From: Dryocola clanedunensis
GTDB taxonomy: Bacteria; Pseudomonadota; Gammaproteobacteria; Enterobacterales; Enterobacteriaceae
DNA: 64,000 nucleotides
NCBI RefSeq assembly: GCF_025215155.1
Contig: NZ_JALHAM010000108.1
Strand: one strand, 5' to 3'
Shown here: positions 61,955-64,000 of the stretch, one piece after another
Numbering within the stretch: the stretch's first letter is position 1
Layout: each line of letters begins with the position of its first letter
Made by a program: the position numbers and the translations under genes
The notes under the pieces: model-generated
What the model was told of the DNA's origin: nothing
Database searches by the model: none
What the model saw: only the letters and a program-made list of their open reading frames with translations

Positions 61955-63502
61955 TTATTCCACGATGAACAGCGGCTTGCCAGTCATCTCTTGCGGGATT
62001 TCCATGCCCATCAGGCTCAGCATGGTTGGCGCGATATCAGAAAGCTTGCCGCCCTCCACCGCTTTGACGCTGCGCTCGCCGATATAAATCAGCGGAACCG
62101 GCAGGCTGGTGTGCGCGGTGTGCGCCTGGCCTGTTGCCGGGTCACGCATCTGCTCTGCATTGCCGTGGTCCGCGGTGATCAGCAGCTGTCCGCCGATATT
62201 TTCAACAGCAGAAACGACCTGCGCGATGCAGTTATCCAACGCTTCAACTGCTGAAATTGCCGCTTCGTAAACGCCGGTATGGCCGACCATGTCACCATTC
62301 GGATAGTTACAAATGATGGTGTCATACTTGCCGCTGTTGATAGCCGCCAGTAATTTTTCAGTCAATTCCGCAGAACTCATTTCCGGTTGCAGGTCATAAG
62401 TCGCTACTTTCGGCGAATTGATCAGAATGCGATCTTCACCAGCAAACGGCTCTTCAACGCCACCGTTGTAGAAGAAGGTCACGTGAGCGTATTTTTCAGT
62501 TTCGGAAATACGCAGCTGGGTTTTGTCATGTTTCGCCATCCACTCACCGAATGTGTTGGTCAGGGAAGCTGGTGGGTAAGCGCATGCTGTTTTGATGTCT
62601 GCTGCATATTCGGTCAGCATGATGAAGTCGCCGAAGTTAACCACTTTCTTACGGGCAAAACCGTCAAAATCTGCATTAACAAAAGCACGAGTTATCTGAC
62701 GAGCACGGTCAGCACGGAAGTTCATGAAGATCAGTGCATCGCCATCGTTCATGACAGCCTCAGCTTCACCTTCAGCACGGATCACGGTTGGTTTAACGAA
62801 TTCGTCGTTTTCATCGCGCGCGTAAGCCGCTTCCAGGCCGGCAACAGCGGTTGCCGCCTGATATTCGCCTTTGGCCTGAGTCATCAGGTCGTAAGCCAGC
62901 TCAACACGATCCCAGCGGTTATCACGGTCCATTGCGAAGTAACGGCCAATAATTGATGCAACGCGGCCTTTACCCAGAGCTGCAAATTTATCCGCGAATT
63001 TCTTCAGCGAAGATTCAGCGCTGCGAGGCGGGGTGTCGCGACCATCCAGGAAGGCATGCAGATAGATTGCTTTTGCACCGCGCTCGGCTGCCAGTTCGAT
63101 CATCGCAAGGATGTGCTCTTCATGGCTGTGCACGCCACCCGCGGAAGCCAGACCCATGATGTGCACTGCTTTGCCAGCGGCAACAGCTTTGTCTACCGCT
63201 GCGGTCAGAACCGGATTGGCAAAGAAAGTACGTTCTTTAATTTCAACGTCCAGGCGAGTCAGGTCCTGATAAACAATACGGCCAGCGCCGAGGTTGACGT
63301 GACCGACTTCAGAGTTACCCATCTGCCCGTCAGGCAGGCCAACTTCCAGACCCGAGGCGTTAATCAGAGTGTGTGGGCGTTGGTTCCACAGGTTATCCAT
63401 AACCGGGGTTTTAGCATTCAGAATGGCATTATCCTGCTGCTCTTCGCGATGGCCATATCCATCAAGAATCACCAGAACCATAGGTTTTTTCGTCACCGAC
63501 AT
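61955..63502 (-). CDS. gpmI: 2,3-bisphosphoglycerate-independent phosphoglycerate mutase
   Basis: A manganese-dependent phosphoglycerate mutase of the alkaline phosphatase superfamily. 515 residues. The phosphoserine is Ser64 in QMGNSEVGH. VILDGYG at residues 11-17 supplies a metal Asp, and ADHGNAEQM near residue 445 further ligands. The ATG at 63502 gives MSVTKKPM; the frame is open upstream, but this fits the family. First gene of gpmI-envC-yibQ, divergent from yibN. Confidence 0.98.
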   Translation of the reverse strand: MSVTKKPMVLVILDGYGHREEQQDNAILNAKTPVMDNLWNQRPHTLINASGLEVGLPDGQMGNSEVGHVNLGAGRIVYQDLTRLDVEIKERTFFANPVLTAAVDKAVAAGKAVHIMGLASAGGVHSHEEHILAMIELAAERGAKAIYLHAFLDGRDTPPRSAESSLKKFADKFAALGKGRVASIIGRYFAMDRDNRWDRVELAYDLMTQAKGEYQAATAVAGLEAAYARDENDEFVKPTVIRAEGEAEAVMNDGDALIFMNFRADRARQITRAFVNADFDGFARKKVVNFGDFIMLTEYAADIKTACAYPPASLTNTFGEWMAKHDKTQLRISETEKYAHVTFFYNGGVEEPFAGEDRILINSPKVATYDLQPEMSSAELTEKLLAAINSGKYDTIICNYPNGDMVGHTGVYEAAISAVEALDNCIAQVVSAVENIGGQLLITADHGNAEQMRDPATGQAHTAHTSLPVPLIYIGERSVKAVEGGKLSDIAPTMLSLMGMEIPQEMTGKPLFIVE

Positions 63503-63752
63503 TGCAAGAACCTCTAAGTCAAAGATAAAAAATTTGCGTAATTTTACTACAGCCATCACAAAAAAATAGCCGCAGAAGATCAAAGAAACGGGTGTGATCG
63601 TGACAGGTTTTTAGCTATGAAGGGCATTTTTTTCGTAACAGTACGCAGAATCCACAATACATCATGCTGACTGGCTGTAATTGCCGCAATGCGAAGGTAT
63701 ACTCCTTGCCTGGTTTTTTTCATCTTTACTCAGTCGGGAGTTATTACCCCCC

Positions 63753-64000
63753 ATGCAAGAAATTATGCAATTCGTTGGTCGCCATCCCATACTTAGTCTG
63801 GCGTGGGTTGGTTTACTGGCCGCCGTGCTTGTTATGACCTTCAAAGGATTAACCTCAAAGGTTAAGGTGATTACCCGTGGTGAAGCCACGCGCTTAATCA
63901 ATAAAGAGGATGCTGTTGTGGTTGATGTGCGTCAACGTGACGACTATCGTAAAGGCCATATCGCTAACTCTCTGAACGTGCTGACAAATGAGATTAAAAG
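63753..64000 (+). CDS. yibN: YibN, rhodanese-like membrane protein (5' part)
   Basis: The first 82 codons; the gene runs off the window. MQEIMQFVGRHPILSLAW leads into one membrane segment (WVGLLAAVLVMTF), then VKVITRGEATRLINKEDAVV and VRQRDDYRKGHIANS open the rhodanese domain. In E. coli YibN is a single-pass membrane protein and the gene precedes grxC-secB. The gap 63503-63752 holds divergent promoters but nothing I can define. Confidence 0.93.
   Translation, partial: MQEIMQFVGRHPILSLAWVGLLAAVLVMTFKGLTSKVKVITRGEATRLINKEDAVVVDVRQRDDYRKGHIANSLNVLTNEIK

Overview
The window is a stretch of enterobacterial core chromosome. Nearly every gene has a recognisable counterpart in Escherichia coli and Salmonella, in conserved local order and at near-identical lengths. 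It also carries Spot 42, a CsrC-type RNA, REP elements, a sigma-54/NtrC glnA promoter and a JUMPstart/ops element. The host is a member of the Enterobacteriaceae in the Escherichia/Salmonella/Citrobacter/Enterobacter group. The genus cannot be fixed from sequence reading alone. No prophage, insertion sequence, CRISPR array, tRNA or defence island was seen.

Block 1 (1-20650) follows the order found beside rrnA in E. coli: 5S rRNA, mobB-mobA, yihD-srkA-dsbA, yihG, polA, spf, engB, csrC, yihI, hemN, glnG-glnL-glnA, typA, yihX-yihY-dtd, fabY. It covers molybdenum cofactor maturation, periplasmic disulfide formation, DNA polymerase I, carbon and nitrogen regulatory RNAs and two-component control, and translation factors. 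Block 2 (20587-43320) follows the E. coli yicH-to-waaA order but reversed: yicH, xanP, gltS, recG-trmH-spoT-rpoZ-gmk, ligB, yicG, an uncharacterised small HTH-like gene, yicC, rph-pyrE, slmA, dut-coaBC, radC, rpmB-rpmG-mutM, coaD-waaA. Block 3 (43600-59684) is the lipopolysaccharide core locus, with an RfaH-dependent waaQGPIJYZ-(waaU-like) operon facing hldD-waaF-waaC-waaL, then kbl-tdh and a WaaH-like glycosyltransferase. Block 4 (59720-64000) is yibQ-envC-gpmI and the start of yibN.

The join between blocks 1 and 2 is the main structural surprise. In E. coli K-12 fabY (yiiD) and yicH lie on opposite sides of oriC. Here they meet tail to tail and overlap by 64 bp, and the YicH C-terminus is read from the strand opposite the end of fabY. 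This fits one endpoint of an inversion spanning the origin, relative to E. coli.

The LPS locus looks like a hybrid: Salmonella-like WaaI and WaaJ, no waaB, waaS or waaK, and a family 9 (WaaU-like) enzyme at the end of the operon. The waaI-to-waaL stretch is visibly AT-rich. Other points worth following are the apparent signal peptide and conserved cysteines of DNA ligase LigB, DnaA boxes clustered with GATC sites ahead of polA, an unrecognised 129-residue protein at the dinD position, and a 58-codon membrane-type ORF coupled to hemN. I did not find a clearly new multi-gene system. The window is mostly well-known housekeeping genes.
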